This document shows, one piece after another, positions 34,665 through 46,774 of a stretch of DNA of 60,000 bases. Where the stretch lies: contig CAIIXF020000007.1 of the NCBI GenBank assembly GCA_903813345.2, positions 27,688,698-27,748,697 on the forward strand, given 5' to 3'. The stretch is from Owenia fusiformis. Taxonomy: Eukaryota > Annelida > Polychaeta > Sabellida > Oweniidae. The notes under the pieces were generated by a model that had not been told where the DNA came from, searched no databases, and saw nothing but the letters and a program-made list of their open reading frames with translations. The stretch's first letter is position 1, and the number at the start of each line of letters is the position of its first letter. The translations under genes and the position numbers were made by a program.

Positions 34665-35545
34665 TGCAGGTTCTACAACATAACTCAGAACATCCCCAGA
34701 TTCTGCAACAACATGTGTCAGAACATCCCAAGGTTCTACAACATAAGGTGGAGGATCACCAGGTTCTACAACAGGTGTCAGAACATCACTAGGTTCTACA
34801 ACAACATGAGTCAGAACATCATCAGGTTCTTCAACAACATGAGTCAGAATATCCATCACTAGGTTCTACAACAACATGAGTCAGAACATCCCCAGGTTCT
34901 ACAACATGAGCTAGAGGATCACCAGGTTCTACAACATGAGTCAGAACATCCCCAGGTTCTACAACAACATGTTTCAGAATATCCCCAGATTCTACAACAA
35001 CAGGAGTCAGAACATCACTAGGTTCTACAACAACATGAGTCAGAACACATCATCAGGTTCTTCAACAACATGAGTCAGAATATCCATCACTAGGTTCTAC
35101 AACAACATGAGTCAGAACATCCCCAGGTTCTACAACATGAGCTAGAGGATCACCAGGTTCTACAACATGAGTCAGAACATCCCCAGGTTCTACAACAACA
35201 TGTGTCAGAATATCCCCAGATTCTACAACAACAGGAGTCAGAACATCACTAGGTTCTACAACAACATGAGTGAAACATCATCAGGTTCTACAACAACATT
35301 AGTCAGAATATCCATCACTAGGTTCTACAACAACATGAGTCAAAACATACCCAGGTTACAACATGAGTCAGAACATACCCAGATTCTACAACAACAGGAG
35401 CCAGAACATCATCAGGTTCTACAACAACATGAGTCAGAACATACCCAGGTTACAACATGAGTCAGAACATACCCAGATTCTACAACAGGAGCCAGAACAT
35501 CATCAGGTTCTACAACAACATGAGTCAGAACATCAGCAAGAGGTT
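34665..35545. repeat. 33-bp minisatellite with a higher-order repeat
   Basis: Units like AGGTTCTACAACAACATGAG followed by TCAGAACATCCCC, 33 bp long (11 codons), with shorter variants. A higher-order block of about 238 bp starting CCATCACTAGGTTCTAC near 34852 recurs near 35090. Because 33 is a multiple of 3, the array is open in several frames on both strands (MSQNIPRFYNN, VVEPGDVLTH); I do not call these genes. Confidence 0.85.
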
Positions 35546-36372
35546 CTCAGGGGTTGTCAGTTCATGATAACAGAAGAACTACCACTTGATGTTGGAAGTA
35601 TAATAACAAAACTGTATGACAGGGATGATTTTGAAGCTTTGTGTTTACAGATGAAGAAGCTCTCTACATGTTTGCTATGTGTTACAAGAAGAACACCTTC
35701 TCAAAATCATCTTCATGTTCATTGGGACAATGGCCTGGTAGTAGACAGGAAAATACTTTTGTCTACTTTGGTTGTGTGCAAGCTATTGAAATATTGATGA
35801 AATAGTGATCAGTAGAATTAATTAAGTAAATTGATCAAAAGTCTTTGAATTTATAGTACCTATGAAAACATATATTTGGTGAAAAATATCACTCTTGATA
35901 GCTAATGCATTTTTATAGTCTCAGACTGTTATTTAGATGGAAATCAGTGTTTGTTAAAAGGTTGCACTGAATGTGTGCAAACAATCTTTCGTAGAAATGC
36001 CTTGTTAACTTTATGTAAAGATATTCATTTGCAATAACTTTGTAAAGTACATGTAGTTGTTTGATAAGGGAAATCTTAAATGGATGAATTTTGGTGCCCC
36101 AATAAAAATGGTATAGAGTATAAGATTTCTGCTTGGGGAATTAACATGAATACTGTTATTTCAATACAGGATTTATCGTATAAAAAATTGGAGATTGGTT
36201 AACTCATTAGATTTGGAAGATCTTTAAGATATTCAATTAATGGTTCTTACACAGTGAACCTCTGAGATCAACAAGGCGTCTGTTGTTGGTAAACATTGGA
36301 TTTCTTCTAAAAATTCAATAATTGAAGTAGCATTAAGCAGTTCTGGTGTTTATTGTATTTTTGAGTTTTTGA
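35546..36372. other. Unassigned sequence after the minisatellite
   Basis: A plus-strand frame continues out of the minisatellite to 35797 and encodes a non-repetitive tail of about 85 residues (ELPLDVGSIITKLYDRDDFE...). It could be a real exon, but there is no start outside the repeat and I recognise no family. The rest is AT-rich without a feature. Confidence 0.3.
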
Positions 36373-36724
36373 GTGCTTTCATTTTTATGGGGTAATTGCA
36401 ATATTCATTATGTAGGCATTTTAGTTTATGTGGTGTTATTACCATATTCTCTTAATAAATCCACAGTGTGGTTTCCAAATTTAAATTTAAAAGTGTATGA
36501 TGTTGAGAAAAATATCGACGATGATCCTTTTAGTTGTGATCACTTAGGTTCTCATACTCTACAGCTACTATTTTTATCTGCATTAAACATGTTGAAAATC
36601 ATCAATCAATATAATATATCAATCAGTTCTGTTAATCCAAATCAATGTGTTAATATTGAGACAAAATTCAATAAAATAGTCACATTTGCCTCATTGGAAT
36701 TGTGCGCTCATTAGATAATATGGT

Positions 36725-36880
36725 ATATTGTTTTAGTGAACACCTCTCTTAGTTAGCACCACTTCAGATACATTTCACATCGAATCCTGTATATCATGCC
36801 CTCGATAGTTAGAAAATACCTATAGTGGACACTTTTTGTGGCTCAATAGGTGTTCACTATTTACAGGTTTTACTGTATTT
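36725..36880. repeat. pogo-type element fragment
   Basis: GTGAACACCTCTCTTAGTTA at the left and TTCACTATTTACAGGTTTTA with CTGTA at the right resemble the ends of the element at 7855. No coding capacity. Confidence 0.4.
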
Positions 36881-37439
36881 GAATTTATTGGAGTATATGT
36901 AAATGCGATAGGTCTTTATTTGTGATCGATGTACAATGCACTTGATGTTTCAATACTAAATGCATACATTTTTGGCTTTTGCAAAATATATGTTGTCACT
37001 AGTCCACAGTAGGGTGAACTGGAATTAGCCACACCCAAAAATGGAGATAAAGTTTGTTAATGTTCAGGATTGAAGTGAGTCAACAGGTATATGCATAATT
37101 ATAATACTTTATAAATCGCTTGATAAAATGAATAGTCACATGGGTTGACTTTGAAATGGCATATGTAAATAGTTCTTTGCAATAGAAATAAATGAATTGT
37201 ACATCAAACTTTCTTGATTAGTTTGTTTGGTCCAGACTTGAATACAGCATCAACTCCAAATACCTCAATGTAGTTCAAGGCCAGCTATTATCAGAAACTA
37301 TAACATTAATTAAAACCTCATCTAGTCCCAAATACCTTCGAACACGTAAACTTGAAGACATAAGGACCCTAACTCCTATAGCTATAGCCAATTCACTTTT
37401 GAATTTTGAGAATAATGTTTAATTCTAATTTGAGAGCCT

Positions 37440-38012
37440 TTATCGACATGGATTCAAACTGGCAGAAAGGTAAAAGGTCGGGCAATTTATCCGATTCATG
37501 AATACCAAAGGATGCTACATCCCGGGTTTAGAGTATTTTGCATTTCGTTCAGATTATGGCGCCTCTACCGTCAAAAGTTAAAATAGCACTGGTTTCGAGA
37601 CTATTTTAGTACGTGTCCACTTGAACCACTTGAAAACGTGTTCAGAATGGTGAGAAACTGCATGGTTTTGAAAGAATTTTTGCAATGGTAGAGGGTCCTG
37701 GCTACGGGCCTGTTAATGGTAGATCCAAACTGATAACATGGTCATATGGGTGTCCTATATCCATAAATACTCTGATAGGACGCCGTGCCCCGGGGTTTTC
37801 CGATCGTTTCGTTCAGTAAATAGCACTGGTTGCGAGACTATTCTAGCACGGGTTTCGAAAGCTATTGGCACGGGTTTCGAGAGCTAACAGCACGGGTGCT
37901 AAAAACCCGGGTTCTGTCAATGTTTGCCATCGACCCTTTCTCCTAATTTGGGCCAAAATTGTCAAATGTGAACCCCCCCCCCTTGGCAAATCCTGGCTAC
38001 GGGCCTGCTAAG
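37440..38012. repeat. Reversed GGCTACGGGCCTG elements (two adjacent termini)
   Basis: CCTGGCTACGGGCCTG occurs at 37699-37714 and again at 37994-38009, each preceded by sequence matching the reversed 23608 element (GAAAGAATTTTT, CCCCCCCCC). Internal repeats of GCACGGGTTTCGA-type sequence lie between. Probably two tandem or nested non-autonomous DNA elements. Confidence 0.55.
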
Positions 38013-39657
38013 TATGTACAATCCATTCAAAATCTAGATCGTAAATTAATGTAGGCATGAACAATGTTACGATGTAACCAAGTCATTGTGTCGGATGTCT
38101 CAATTGCAATTATTTTATTGTAAGATTTTCCTAGGGTTTTCTAATGGAGGGGGTCCTGAAATACCAATCAAATAAAACTGGAAGGAGATTGAAATTTCAC
38201 AATTTGACATAATATCATGCATTGACCAATGGGCAAAAATGAAATGGAACCTTTATTCCATCCATTTTAACTTTTTTGATTTGTTTGCCACGTATTATAT
38301 CTTCGATACTTTCAAGGGTTGCCTTTGGTGTGATCATCACCGTAAAACGTATTCATTTTTCCCACCCTGTATCCATGCCGTATATACCCCGCCGTCTGCC
38401 CCAAAGTATTCACACGGTGGGCAAACGGAGAATTCGAACCCATACGGCCTAAGTATGACAGCTCCATAAATTAAACGAACACTTACTGATTAGGCATGTA
38501 TTATCAGTTTGTTTTGGATTAAAACATACTTATACGAGCACTTCAAACAACTAATGGACGACAGGTGAATGATTAAAGTAAATAAATATATATTTATACT
38601 TCTGGTATACATGTACTTCCATGGGCGTAGCCAGGCATATTGCAGATATTTTTTCAATGGGACCATGAAATGAAGTCTTATTATAGGCTATTTAGTAATT
38701 TATTGCTTTTAACTCAGTTATTGCCTCGACATTATTAAATTTTCCTCTATTTTTGAATCCCTTCTCACCCCTGACTGACAAAAATAATTAAAGGAAAGGT
38801 TAAAGATGTTTGACAACTTTATTTTCAGTTTAATGAATTTATATACTGTAGGCCCAGCCTAACACGGATTATAAAAGTTTATGAGTGGACTACGAGATAT
38901 ACAGGAGGGATCAAAACATTCTGATTCATTCAAGTCATGGGCTTTCTAAAAGTCCTTAATCGTGCTGTCCGAGACAATGGGGAGTTTAAGCTTGCATATA
39001 AAATCGAAACGACAACCTATACGTATGACCAAACGCCCATACCAATGCATCGCATAAATATTTCCCGTTCACGTTTAGGTTGTGAAAAACATTGCAAGCT
39101 TAAACTCCCTAATATTGCCTACAGACAGTGATGATTCCATTATGTATGATAACGTTGTGGGATCCACATCCTGTCTATCTGTCTCTTGGAGTAGGCTATA
39201 AGCTGTGGTTCTGAGTGATTTGAATGTGAGAAGTTTGCTGCAGGCAGTTTTCTATACCGAGTGAACGAAGATGGTATTGTTAGACTTTTACAGGAATGGA
39301 TATGATGACATGTTGTATCTGTCAGACTCCCCCTTTTTTATTCATTTATATGTCTACTTTGTGTTCCATACATTACATTTGTTTTTTGTTATGCCCTTTT
39401 ATGCCACAATTCCCAAATCCGTCCCAATTCTGCTTTTAGCTATAGCTAGTCCAGTGAAGTAAACTATTCCAATATAAGAGATATATAGGCTTAATATTAT
39501 AAAAGGTTCACTTCGGAAATACATACGATCATATCTCTTTTGGCGAAAGAACCAAATTTAGACAATCCATTTTTGGTATCGGATGACAACCTTGCTTTCG
39601 AGTCATTGTAAAGTTTTATGTTTTTCATGAAACGCTCGAACAGGGTCTACACCTGGG
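38013..39657. other. Non-coding region with small inverted repeats
   Basis: GGGGAGTTTAAGCTTGCA at 38978 pairs with TGCAAGCTTAAACTCCC at 39092. GGGCGTAGCCAGGC at 38624 is a further fragment of the GTAGCCAGG family. No gene is supported. Confidence 0.35.
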
Positions 39658-39984
39658 CTAGTCCCGGTCGATTGCCATGCCCCCTGCAAACTGTGAACAC
39701 TCGTTGGATACTTGGGCAAGACTGCAAAACGGACAGAAGATGGTGAGTATCGCATCCCCTATACAGCTACCCGGGATGCCCTGCCGCTCTCTCACTTTTG
39801 ACCTGTTCGACGTAATGAAAATGCAGTTGGCAATGGGAACGAAAAACATCAGACAGCAACAGCAACAACTATCGCCAACAGCCTCGGCGTTCTTGCCGAA
39901 CTGATAACAAGGAACGAGGAACGCGAGGATGCACGTCCCGCAGTTGCCCAGACAGCCGCATAATCCATGATTCCACTCAGACAT
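39658..39984 (-). CDS. PLAC8-family cysteine-rich protein, copy 1
   Basis: Single-exon protein of 108 residues starting MSEWNHGLCGCLGNCGTC and ending GGMAIDRD. It has the PLAC8 (DUF614) arrangement: a C-G-C / C-x2-C region at the start, a hydrophobic CILAFLVPCYQFGKNAE segment, a five-Cys run (DSCCCCCL) with a following hydrophobic stretch, RQGIPGSCIGD, then CPFCSLAQVSNE. The final CPFC-S-LAQ motif is characteristic of the family, whose members are small membrane-associated proteins (PLAC8/onzin, cornifelin, plant cadmium-resistance and fruit-size proteins). About 87% identical by eye to copy 2 at 41011, in the same orientation, so a tandem duplicate. The exact role is unknown. Confidence 0.9.
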   Translation of the reverse strand: MSEWNHGLCGCLGNCGTCILAFLVPCYQFGKNAEAVGDSCCCCCLMFFVPIANCIFITSNRSKVRERQGIPGSCIGDAILTIFCPFCSLAQVSNECSQFAGGMAIDRD

Positions 39985-41010
39985 AATGATATACTCGTTA
40001 TTATTCTTGGATCAAATTATAACCGTTAATTGCCTTAGTTTGTTGTGGGCTTCTCGACAGTGCTTATCAAACTTCGCTTCTTTTCAGTTCCCTACTTGAT
40101 TGCTTGCTAGCTCGATTGATTAAAAGATTCATACACTGAATGTTATCAGATAATTCATCAAGTCATAAATAAATGTCTGAAGCCAGGCCAAGGGTGGCAA
40201 ATGATCGTAACATTCATTTACGAGATAAAAATACGAGTTATGAGTTATCTATTAACTAAAAATCAATTGAACGTCATGGCAAATTTGGGCTGTGAAGGGA
40301 GCAGTAGTATTAGGTACGGTGTTTTGCGAAGTATGATAAATTGCTGTTGTTTTGGGTTTGGCAACCTCAAACCTCAATCTTCCTACGCTGGGTCCAAAGT
40401 TTTAATCATTGATAATAATTAGAACTAATTTATCATTTAAAACGGTTTAATCGCTCTCATAAAGATATAAGCCTATTTATCAACACAGAACATTATGATC
40501 AGACTTTGGTGAGCGTCTAGTTTAGTTATAAGCTCTCTTTAAGAAGCGAAGTCGAACGAGAGCAAATGGTATAATATTCCTGTAATCCCCAATCTTTACG
40601 ATTTTGATTTCCATCGATTATTTATATTGTATCGTCTGTGCATTAAGGAAGTTACTCAATGGGTAACTTGTCATTTTCGAATTCTGCTTTTTGCATTCCG
40701 TCGTGGTAGAGTCAAGAGTCTTGGTCTGATCTGAGTCTCTAGAAGCTCCACGGTTAAAGTCAATTCTTTAATTAAGGTTAAAAACAATTCCACCAAGATT
40801 TGGACGCATAGAGTCAGCCGACGCCAACGAGTGTATTATTTTTTAAGAAAATGTCGAATTTGCTGAGACATTGATATACTAGCTATAGTAACGTGTTTAT
40901 TATATGTGCCAAGCATGTTTGCCATGGTGCCAAAACTATTAAAGCAGATTGTAAAATACTAGTAGTATTGTGTCTTCCAAACGAACGTCCACGATGATTT
41001 AAAGCTTGGT
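39985..41010. other. Spacer between PLAC8 genes
   Basis: About 1 kb that should contain the promoter of copy 1. It carries a short repeat (GAAGCGAAGTCGAACGA at about 40541) that recurs at 45054. No gene seen; a plus-strand ORF at 40201 has no supporting motif. Confidence 0.35.
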
Positions 41011-41340
41011 CTAGCTCCGATCAACAGCCATACTTCCAGCAAACTGTGAACATTCATTGCCCACCTGGGCGAGACTGCATGGAGCACAGAAAATGCTGAG
41101 CAAGAGATCTCCTATGCAGCCACCCGGGATACCCTGGCGTTCCCTCACCTTCGATCTATTGGACGACATAAAGATGCAATTGGCAATGGGGACGAAAGTC
41201 ATCAGACAGCAACAGCAGCAACTATCACCAACAGCCTCGGCATTCTTGCCGAACTGATAACAAGGAACGAGGAACGCAAGGATGCATGTCCCGCAGTTGG
41301 CTAGACAGCCACAAAGTCCATGATTCCATTCGGCAGACAT
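41011..41340 (-). CDS. PLAC8-family cysteine-rich protein, copy 2
   Basis: Single exon. I choose the Met at 41340 (MSAEWNHGLCGC) because it aligns with the start of copy 1; an in-frame Met five codons upstream (41355) is possible. 109 residues with the same Cys pattern: CGCLANCGTC, DSCCCCCL, RQGIPGGCIGD, then CAPCSLAQVGNE, ending SMAVDRS. The key difference from copy 1 is CAPC for CPFC. The near-identity of the coding sequences with diverged flanks suggests duplication followed by purifying selection. Confidence 0.9.
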   Translation of the reverse strand: MSAEWNHGLCGCLANCGTCILAFLVPCYQFGKNAEAVGDSCCCCCLMTFVPIANCIFMSSNRSKVRERQGIPGGCIGDLLLSIFCAPCSLAQVGNECSQFAGSMAVDRS

Positions 41341-42568
41341 TTTGATGATCAACAAATGTCCCTGTACTAGGATAGAAACAAACTATTTCCAGGCAAGATT
41401 CAATTCTATCTCGAGTTACTATAATGCAGCTTGTTTGGAAATTCAAATAACTTGAATGAATAATCAGTCGCAATCATAAAGATATGGTCGCCAGGTTGCC
41501 AAGCATGTGGTAATTGATTGTGTCACACATTTGTATTCACAATACTAGATTAGTAATTCTTTGTTACTTATTAACAAATGAATTAATCGGTTAGTTAACA
41601 ATATCATACTTTGTTGGTATATATTGATATTCATTTTATTTATCTTGAACTTGACAGTTAGTATGATTGTCATTGTGTAACTTTTAATGGATAATTGGAG
41701 CGGTAACAGTTACCTCTTTGAAATAGAGCTTCATATAGTAATAACTGCTAGCACTATTAGTCTTGAAGACACTGTAGGTAACAGTTAAGTGCTGCCTGCT
41801 GAATGAAAACGGGACTGTACTGTTGGAAGAATGAGGTACATGTGTATAGATCTGATGTTTCTAAAAAAGAAAATCCTTCTTTTGTTATTCCCAAAAACTT
41901 TTTACAAATATCTATACACTTTGCCAATAAGGACTCTATCAGTAGAAAAGCTATGAATATAAATTTTTGACTTTCCAGTTTTCGTGCATCGAACCCCGTA
42001 TTGTATCATTTATATTTATTGTTTCAAAGCTGATATTTAGTCGGGATGGGAGATATAGTTCCTCGGTTTTTCATAACATGACATTGCCTTAGTTTTTTTC
42101 ATATTTCTACTTAGTGTCTTGACAAACTATATTCAGTCCACAATATTCAAGGTGTTACACGGGGATCAGTATTAAGTCCTTTTTTATTTGTAACAAAATC
42201 AATTAACGAAATAAATAGTTTGGTTAAAATCCTTTTATTGTCTCAAATGTTGATACAGACTATTTTATCCTAATTTTGTATTTTGAGTAATTTTCTTTCT
42301 TCTGTGGGCTGTACGAATCATATGAATATCGGCCTTAATCTGGAATAAGAATAAATTTGTAAATGTCTTTTGTAAAATTGTGTACATCATTTATTTGAAG
42401 AAGGCAAATGAGGCTATAATTTTTTCAGACATAATCATATGTTTTGGAACAAAATTAAATTCTTATGAAAAAAATTCCATCTTTCCTGAATAATTTTCAT
42501 ATTCTGTGTGAAAGTAAATATTGCCTTAGTATTTTTGTCCAAGTTCCTATACATTTACATGGTGGTTT
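41341..42568. other. No gene seen
   Basis: AT-rich sequence upstream of PLAC8 copy 2, including its presumed promoter. No repeat or gene recognised. Confidence 0.3.
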
Positions 42569-43288
42569 AATTCGCCATATTAGTCTTTTTTTTTTTGTAA
42601 AAACTATATTTCAAGAATAAAACATATATACAATTATACATTACATTGTTTAATTTCTGTACAGTTTTTCTTTTTCAAAATAAGCAAGTATATTTCCAGT
42701 TTTTTCGATATTGAAGATTTGTATTGCCCTCCTGGCTATTAACACTTCTTTATAATTCTTATACTTATTAACTCCTATAATTTGTTCAAAAGTGATATTA
42801 TCAAAAAATGTCCATATATCCCTTATTTTTGTACACTCATAAAAATTATGTCTAACATTGTCAATAACATTACAATTCTCGCAAAATGAGCTATCTCTAA
42901 TTCTAAAACGATTTAAAATCTCATTACATGGATATATGTTATGTAATGTTTTCCAGTGAATAATTAAGAGTTTGGCATCTACTTTGCACTTGAAAGCTCT
43001 AAGCCAAGTTGCACATGAAATATCCTTACCATTATACTGTAAAATCAATTTTCTTTTATCTGTACATAGTTTTCTAAAATCTGATGTTTCATAAAATGTT
43101 ATCTCTTTACCATTTAAATATAATTTGAAATCATCATCTGCTTTTACATTACCATAAAGTAATATTACATTTCTATTGATACAATTTGAAAGACCAATGT
43201 ATTGTATTAGTGTCAAAGGATTCCTACCAATAATCATCATTGGCTATCATTGGTTACAATATCACTTACAAAATTCGCCATATTAGTC
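42569..43288 (-). mobile_element. 5'-truncated L1-type LINE with 17-bp target duplication
   Basis: AATTCGCCATATTAGTC is present at 42569-42585 and again at 43272-43288. Between them, on the minus strand, lie the end of an ORF2, a 3' UTR of about 60 bp and a terminal A-run (T-run on the plus strand at 42586-42596). Target duplication, A-tail and 5' truncation are classic target-primed reverse transcription products. The exact duplication indicates a fairly recent insertion. Confidence 0.9.
42650..43240 (-). pseudogene. C-terminal fragment of an L1/Tx1-type ORF2
   Basis: 196 residues remain. The segment WKTLHNIYPCNEILNRFRI, then CENCNVIDNVRHNFYECTKI, is the post-RT Cys-rich region of L1/Tx1-like ORF2 proteins, with C-x2-C-x8-H-x3-C spacing that matches their usual C-terminal knuckle. 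The endonuclease and reverse transcriptase are missing because the copy is 5'-truncated, so it is not functional. A stop lies just before the first Met, as expected at a junction. Confidence 0.8.
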
Positions 43289-43424
43289 ATTCAAAGTTAT
43301 CAATTCAAACTTACGGAGACACTATTGCCTGGGACAAAGATGTTCTCTTTTTCATTCTACTTAAGCACATCATCACGAAAACATAATTTCTATGATGCAG
43401 CGAAACAAGATGACTTACTTAAGT

Positions 43425-44620
43425 TTACATGCCTCTGCAGAGGTTCTTGTCGGAGTGCTGTGTGCATGGTTTGTAGATAGGGACCTTGCATACGTATTTC
43501 CATCCGTGGAAGAGGTCTGGTCTGATTCCGTTCCATGTACCAGCTGGGCAAGAACGCCTATTGGAAGACATGTACATTGTATATAATATGTAACAAGATT
43601 CATTTTCCAGATTTTAGTTTCCTGAAGAAATCGATCTATGTTATCATTTTTATATTTCTAAATAATTGAGAAAGCATTCTAATCATTTCAATCTAGTATG
43701 TTTTAAACAAATGTAGACTATTAAGATAAAAAAAAGTATATGTAATATCCAATTATGCAACACAGGATTTAGCTATTCCATGGATATTTTGTTTAATAAA
43801 CTAAAAAATTAAAAATTAAAAAATTAAATTTTCACTCAGCTCGAGAGCGTAATGCCTACTTAGTTTCAATGTTTCAATCTTAATCGTGTTCCCAAAAAGG
43901 TCGAACATTTATGACAACTATGAATCATTTAAAAGGATTGCCAAACTTTTAGAGGGGAGTGTACATACCAGTAAGTGACACCACCGGAGCAGTCAATGTA
44001 TCCGCAGTATGGGTTCCATGGGTCCCAGTATGTCCCGTCTCTCAGGCTGAAACAGTAATCTACAACAACCCAAAACATAGCATTATGTGAAGTGGATGGG
44101 TATTACAGTATGCATTTTACACCGGTCAAAGGATTGGGAATGCGACATTATTTAGTCAAATTAAATACACCAGAGCCACCTGATGTTTTAAAAGAGAACC
44201 AATGACCGTTGAACCATGGGCATGATGGGTCGGAAATCTTAAAACCTGAATCAATTTATTTCTACGATCACATGCATATGATGTATTTGTTCAAACTAGA
44301 TCACCCCAAACATATTGAGCAAAAATTATAAGCAAGTGACATCACGAACATCAAAATAAAAGAAACATATGAAAGAGAACAACACAATATGAGGCCGACG
44401 TCGAGACCAAAGGTTTAAACATTCATTTTCAACGATGATAATTTTATGTTTCAGAACATTCAATATTTCAAAATGACCAGTATTCCAAACAGAAACGTTA
44501 CTTACCGTGGTTGTGGTTATCTGGGCATGGGTTGGACCGTCCATGAGCTGCATGGCTGCTGTATTGGCTGACAGCAAGGCCAACAAGGGCCATTAACACT
44601 ATAGCTACACACTTGTACAT
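43425..44620 (-). CDS. Small secreted chitin-binding (CBM14-like) protein
   Basis: Three exons: 44620-44506, 44059-43969 and 43557-43425, joined G|AT and TG|G with GT/AG introns, giving 112 residues. Exon 1 encodes a signal peptide (MYKCVAIVLMALVGLAVS) and a short His/Asn-rich linker. Exons 2-3 encode one peritrophin-A-like module: DYCFSLRDGTYWDP, PYCGYIDCSGG, RSCPAGT, KYVC, then two extra Cys (KPC, NLC). The C-x-DG-Y-x-DP start and C...C-x-x-G...C-PAGT spacing are typical of CBM14, which binds chitin in cuticle, peritrophic matrix and molluscan shell or beak. Expected in the extracellular matrix. The first exon contains an unrelated minus-strand frame that hides it. The domain exon begins after a phase-1 intron, as in the other CBM14 genes here. 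Confidence 0.8.
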
Positions 44621-44672
44621 CTTTCTTGTTGCTCTGTTCAATTTGTGGTCCAAAATGGACGATATTAATCAA

Positions 44673-44680
44673 TTATATAA
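44673..44680 (-). promoter_or_regulatory. TATA-like box of the CBM14 gene
   Basis: TTATATAATT on the minus strand, about 55 bp upstream of the ATG at 44620. The spacing allows a transcription start near 44647 and a short leader. Positional inference only. Confidence 0.4.
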
Positions 44681-45480
44681 TTGGATTCTAACTAATTGCA
44701 TGTTGCGGGTTTAGAGGCTTGATTGTTTCAATTTTAGCTTCGGGGAATTTAGGATGGTAGGAAAGGGAAAGTGTTGGAAATGGACTAACTTTGGCTTAAA
44801 TTGGATGATATCACTTCAATTTTGATTAGATATTTGATACGTTCCCAAAATTATTATTACCAGTGACTATGATTCAATATCCTGGCCCAAAATCTAGATG
44901 AATCGGAAAAGGACACGTAGAGGGGCACGAAGGAAAGATACACAGGAACTTGCCCATCTTGACTCATCAAAGTAATTATGACTGAAACGAACACATCGGA
45001 ATACCCTGTGCGCAGAGTCTAGTTATAAACTACGAAGACGAAGCTCTCTCTTAAGAGGCGAAGTCGAACGAATGCAAAGGGTAACCGCGGAACACCTGGT
45101 ATAGAGCAACTCCTCGAGTGGCAGAAAAGTGTTTTAGGAAGAACTGAGTCTTGCATCAGTTCTATTTGTTACTTTAGCCCTCATCATACACATATACCCA
45201 TATTAGGGAATTGATAATACTGTAAGGTAAGCCAAAGGCTAATGTCAGAATTGGAGAATTACGGACGTTTACATTTGTATCAAATCGGTTCCCACGAGTC
45301 CATCTCAAGCTGTATCTAACCTCCTCTGTATGTGGCATTTTTGGCCTACATTTACATTGTTGAATTCCTGGATCGCCTTGTATATTAGTTTTGTTCTCGT
45401 TCTCAAGTGTCATATCAGAAGGTAACGATCGGTTCCTTCTCTCTCATATTAGCGGACTTAAACACTTTCCCCATGGACAA

Positions 45481-45797
45481 TAAGCTTTAAGATATGAACT
45501 TGACAAAATATGTAACTTGTACATCATGATAAAGAAACTCCAACATTATACAGTATAGTTTCTATTAAGCTTTCCAACGGTACCAAGATTAGCCAGTAGC
45601 CTTTTGGAGGTTTATTCTCTTCAAATATTGCCGGCTGCTAAGCTTTAAGATATGAACTTGACAAAATATGTAACTTGTACATCATGATAAAGAAACTCCA
45701 ACATTATACAGTATAGTTTCTATTAAGCTTTCCAACGGTACCAAGATTAGCCAGTAGCCTTTTGGAGGTTTATTCTCTTCAAAAATTGCCGGCTGCT
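45481..45797. repeat. 158-bp tandem duplication, two nearly identical copies
   Basis: TAAGCTTTAAGATATGAACT at 45481 recurs at 45639, and the copies match through GAGGTTTATTCTCTTCAAA to ATTGCCGGCTGCTA with a single visible difference. Recent event. Confidence 0.9.
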
Positions 45798-46774
45798 ACT
45801 CGTCTAATATCATATGTGGACGCAACCGTCGAACTATATGCTACCGCTTGAGGTGCGGTAACGTAAATTGCAAACGAAGTATTTACGTTACGTCCACATG
45901 ATATAGGAACAATTTATTATGTTATCGAGTTTCTGAGTCATAGAAGCTTGGTGTGGTCGAAATGTCCACGACAAAGTGGTTTAATTCTATGAAAATTGAA
46001 AATATCGAAATCGGCAAAGAAGAAGTTAACATTCGTTACCTCCCTTGACACTGACCAATTATGGTTCTAGGCGTCGACTTTAAAATTGGTATCACAACAA
46101 CGCAAGTGGATTAAATGTCATGTAACTTGTATTTTGTACATGTAAGCACAAATTGTAAAATGATAACAATTCATAGTGAAGTACATCATAAGTTTATTTA
46201 TTCAAGAAGAAACGTATAACAAATATTATAAAAGATAAAGTAATGATTTCAAGATGAATTCAACAAAAGCAAATAGAGGTTCGTAGTTACATATGTAACT
46301 AGGTGATATGGCCAAAAAGTGAGCTGCATGAATAACTGCTCCGTTTTCAATACATGGTGGCCTTAATGTAGGTCTATTTTCATCATTCAAAAGTGGAGCA
46401 AAGCCAGTCACAGGGGACCTTTATCAATGACACAAAGTACATGGATAAAGTTTTCTTGAAATATCAGTTTCCGTTAATACGGCACATGATGTGGCCTGAT
46501 TTAACAAATCTTTTGAATAAGCAATCTTTTTCTATGTCTCTATTGTATTTCCTTCGTCCTTATGTCAATTTTACGATTGTATTCAAAATGTGGTGATGTT
46601 CACTTCAAGTGTATACTGCAGTTTCTTCATGAGATTTGATGAGACGAACCATTGAGACCTGAAAATATACATTTAACATTAAACACACGTGTTCAATTAA
46701 ACATGAATACTCTTTGGTAACTCTTGTCCCTTGTTTAAAAAAATATTCTCAAGTTTTAATTATGTATACAGTCG

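Noticed and set aside
34665-35545. CRISPR-like array
   Set aside because: Units vary, there are no unique spacers, and the genome is eukaryotic; it is a minisatellite.
35500-35797. Terminal domain of the spectrin-like gene
   Set aside because: The residues after the minisatellite show no KASH or spectrin features and no joining exon.
36373-36714. 113-codon plus-strand ORF
   Set aside because: No motif, AT-rich composition like the surroundings and no splice or promoter context; could be chance.
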